Shown in pieces: positions 61,699-64,000 of a DNA stretch of 64,000 bases (the first letter of the stretch is position 1; the number at the start of each line of letters is the position of its first letter). The notes under the pieces are model-generated. The model was not told where the DNA came from. It saw nothing but the letters and a program-made list of their open reading frames with translations, and did not search any database. Both the position numbers and the translations under genes were made by a program. This DNA comes from Bathynomus jamesi. Its lineage: Eukaryota; Arthropoda; Malacostraca; Isopoda; Cirolanidae. The stretch spans positions 55,290 to 119,289 of the forward strand of contig JAJOZX010012244.1 in NCBI GenBank assembly GCA_023014485.1, in the 5' to 3' direction.

Positions 61699-62116
61699 TG
61701 TGATAGCGTGGGGTAGACACCCAGTTAGGTTATTAGGTTCTAGCAAACAATCAAAAGCACTTACCGGTGCGTTGAATTAGGTATTCCTTGAAGCCTACCG
61801 TTTTATTCCTGTGTCCACAACAGCCTACCTAACTCTCTCTTACATTACCAATTTAGAAGCTATAGACATTACCCTAACTATACTTAAGTACGAACAACTT
61901 CCTACCCGATTTGTTACCTTAGATTCATCACCTAATTTTACTCAGCACCAAAGATTAGGTCAGATAGGAAAAAACATGTCTAGGCCAGACCAAAGCAATA
62001 CGAACAGCCCGTTGGTTCGTTTATGGCTTCGTCTTGCCATTCAGCTTAGATTTAGTGATATTTACTCTTTAGTGACTTTTAGACTATATACATATATATA
62101 CATACACGTCACCTCA
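61699..62116 (-). repeat. 5' LTR of Gypsy copy 2
   Basis: Pairs with 56,913-57,332. The differences are mostly one-base indels in short runs (for example CACCCCAG/CACCCAG and TGTCCCAC/TGTCCAC). Confidence 0.93.
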
Positions 62117-64000
62117 CCTCCCTTACATAGCTTAGGATGGGCTCATTGTATTCAATTAACAACTCCTCATTTTTTCTTATCCTGTACAATGAAGTCTCCA
62201 ACCTCCGATTAGCTAGCTGAAGGTTTGAACCGGGTTTGCAAGAATCCTTCCAAGGGAGGCCAACTTCATAGCAACCATCTCTAAACCCAATCCCTTTTTT
62301 CCAATTGCTCTAAAACATCACTGTTCACTGTATTTGCCTGTTTGTCCTTTATGCTAATGAATTCAAGTTCCCAAAACGCTTTCAAATGCCTTTACAAACC
62401 ATGGCTGTTCTCCTCAATCTTAACAAAAAGAGCTTTAACCTCCATTTCATTGCAATAGCTACCATGTAGCATCCAGCCTAGTTTACTTTCAATAGCTACC
62501 GGGCCTCGAAATGTGCGGACAATATTACCAGTGATGAAGTCCCAATAATAGTCAGCTCCAATCAAAAGACTAATATCTTCTGTTCCTTCAAACTTATTAT
62601 TGCCCAAATTAATTCCTTTAACTTGCAATTCTTGGACACATGCCATATCTAAACAAGTAGTGACTGGAGCACAAGTTCCTCAATCTCTACAGCTTGGACC
62701 TTGATAGTGAGACTTTGTGTAACAACCTTAACCAGAACTTCTACCTTCTTAACTTTGGTTCGGTTTTGAACGGAACCCCCAAACCCAGAAATTCTTAAAT
62801 TTTCCCTCTTAAGTTCTTTAAACTTCAATTTTCTGGAAATTCTGGTCTTAATAAAGCTACACTGGCTACCACTATCAAACAACACTCTTACAGTAGCTTC
62901 TCCATCATTCCCAATTAATAAGGCTGCAGCTGTTTGCAATAATCCCCTTTACTTTACTCCTTCATAGCAGTGGCATGTGCCACTGATGTCTCTACTTCTG
63001 GGGTAGGCCTACTAGGAGTGTTTTCACACAATAATGGCTGATGCCTGCCATGACATTTTTTGCACAAAAATTTTAAACTTACAAAACCTTGCTCTGTGAC
63101 CTTTCAAAAAACATTTAAAACATGCTGTGGACTTAGTTACCCTGTCCTTTCTCTCCTCAAAAGGTAAAGCCTCAGCCACCTCACATTTATATGACTTGTG
63201 GTTGCCTTCGCAAAATATGCATTCCTTGATTCCCTTTAATTTATTCTCAGGATGCATGTAGAGCTGACACTGTACCTGGGCTATTCCTTTTTGTAGAAAC
63301 CTTGGTGCTGTGCCTGCCTTTGTCCCCTTGTTTAACATCCCACTGTGCAAACTCAATTCCCTCTCGTCTTGCTAATTCTGTGCCTAAAAGACTTAACATC
63401 TGCTGAAGGGGGATGTACACATGTTCTGTACAGTGTCCCCTACTTAATTCAAGCAAAATTGAGCTAGGCAATTTAGACTCCAGTATAGTAACCAACATTA
63501 TACCATACCTTTCCATTCCTACACCCAAGTTGTCCAGGGACCTAGTTCTAACTTCAAATTCATCATATAACTGCCGTAACTCCTTAACACTATTGGGATT
63601 ATTAACAGGAGGTATAGCTAAAAGTTCACGGAGGTGGCTTTTAATTAAGATCTCTGGCTTACCAAACCGTTTCTTTAATATATCCCAAGCCACATTATAA
63701 TTAGCCTCTGTTAATACTAATCCTGCTATTGTCTTTGCTGCCTCCCCTTCCAAGGGGACCTGCAAATAATTAAACTTTTCCACCGCACTTAACACTTGAC
63801 TAGAATGAACTGCTGATTGAAAACTGTCTGCCCATCTTTGCCATTCCTGAATACTCCCAGAAAATGTTTTGAGTACAAGCCTCGGTAATTGAACTGCAGA
63901 TATGTTAACCTTAACTTCACAAACACCATTTGTTGAGGGTTGTGTTTCATTATTAGACCTGGTCTCTAACTGTACTGAGCTGCTAAACTCTTTTGCTCGG
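62117..64000 (-). pseudogene. BEL copy 2, gag-nucleocapsid-protease part, runs off the window
   Basis: Reading leftward from the edge: capsid-like LKKRFGKPEILIKSHLRELL and LRQLYDEFEVRTRSLDNLGV, zinc knuckles (CIFCEGNHKSYKC, CFKCFLKGHRARFC), the protease VRVLFDSGSQCSFIKTRISR, and QVKGINLGNNKFEGTEDISL, down to 62,122 where the Gypsy insertion begins. It is close to BEL copy 1 but has independent frame faults (about 63,330, 63,080, 62,940, 62,650 and 62,390). The gag start and 5' LTR lie beyond 64,000. Confidence 0.9.

Larger units (their letters stand above)
56913..62116 (-). mobile_element. Gypsy (Ty3-like) retrotransposon copy 2, nearly complete
   Basis: A 5204 bp element with LTRs at 56,913-57,332 and 61,699-62,116, flanked by a 5 bp duplication CCTCC (56,908-56,912 and 62,117-62,121). 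Removing it restores the BEL pol sequence GCCCTCC-CTTACATA, which matches 51,860-51,835 of BEL copy 1. In its own orientation the order is LTR, primer site, tandem leader, gag, protease, RT, RNase H, integrase, purine tract, LTR. No envelope frame is present. Confidence 0.93.

Noticed and set aside
56913..62116. An envelope gene that would make the Gypsy element virus-like
   Set aside because: The integrase C-terminus ends at 57,341, only 9 bp from the LTR, so there is no space for an additional gene. The BEL element likewise has none.

Overview
This is a eukaryotic, invertebrate-type genomic window made almost entirely of transposable elements. I recognise no host gene. The evidence is GT-AG introns inside the reading frames, low GC, abundant (TA)n, (TG)n and (CCTA)n microsatellites, and a mix of hAT, piggyBac, Tigger/pogo-like, LINE, Penelope-like, Gypsy and BEL/Pao sequences. 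The mix suggests a marine invertebrate, possibly a decapod crustacean, but the sequence does not settle this. Single-base indels break almost every frame, even in young LTR elements.

Layout. (1) 0.7-23.9 kb holds four copies of one gene family, here called family A. It is an uncharacterised multi-exon gene that I conclude belongs to a DNA transposon with long terminal inverted repeats (TIRs). One copy (4108-6490) is bounded by inverted repeats of about 360 bp. The copies are interrupted by a Tigger-like MITE, a hAT MITE, a complete hAT element (9307-13095), further hAT relics, a second Tigger-like MITE and a piggyBac element. (2) 23.9-25.7 kb is a 5'-truncated LINE. (3) 25,668-33,629 is a second uncharacterised long-TIR transposon (family C). 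A third one (family B, 27,125-31,292) is nested inside one of its exons. Both have almost complete transposase-like genes. (4) 33.7-46 kb contains foldback elements, a head-to-head pair of Penelope-like 3' ends forming a 1.6 kb palindrome, LINE fragments, one nearly complete hAT (39,617-42,751) and two internally deleted hATs. (5) 45.7-64 kb is a nested LTR-retrotransposon stack. A Gypsy fragment carries a minus-strand BEL element. That BEL element was in turn entered by a young plus-strand BEL element (48,374-55,656, target duplication GGGCC) and by a nearly full Gypsy element (56,913-62,116, target duplication CCTCC).

How the parts relate: the reading frames do not form a host pathway; they are transposition machineries (transposases; gag, protease, RT, RNase H and integrase). 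Target-site duplications and the way frames resume across insertions give a relative order of events. The most interesting content is families A, B and C: long-TIR transposons whose proteins recur in invertebrate genomes as uncharacterised proteins, to my knowledge without an established superfamily.
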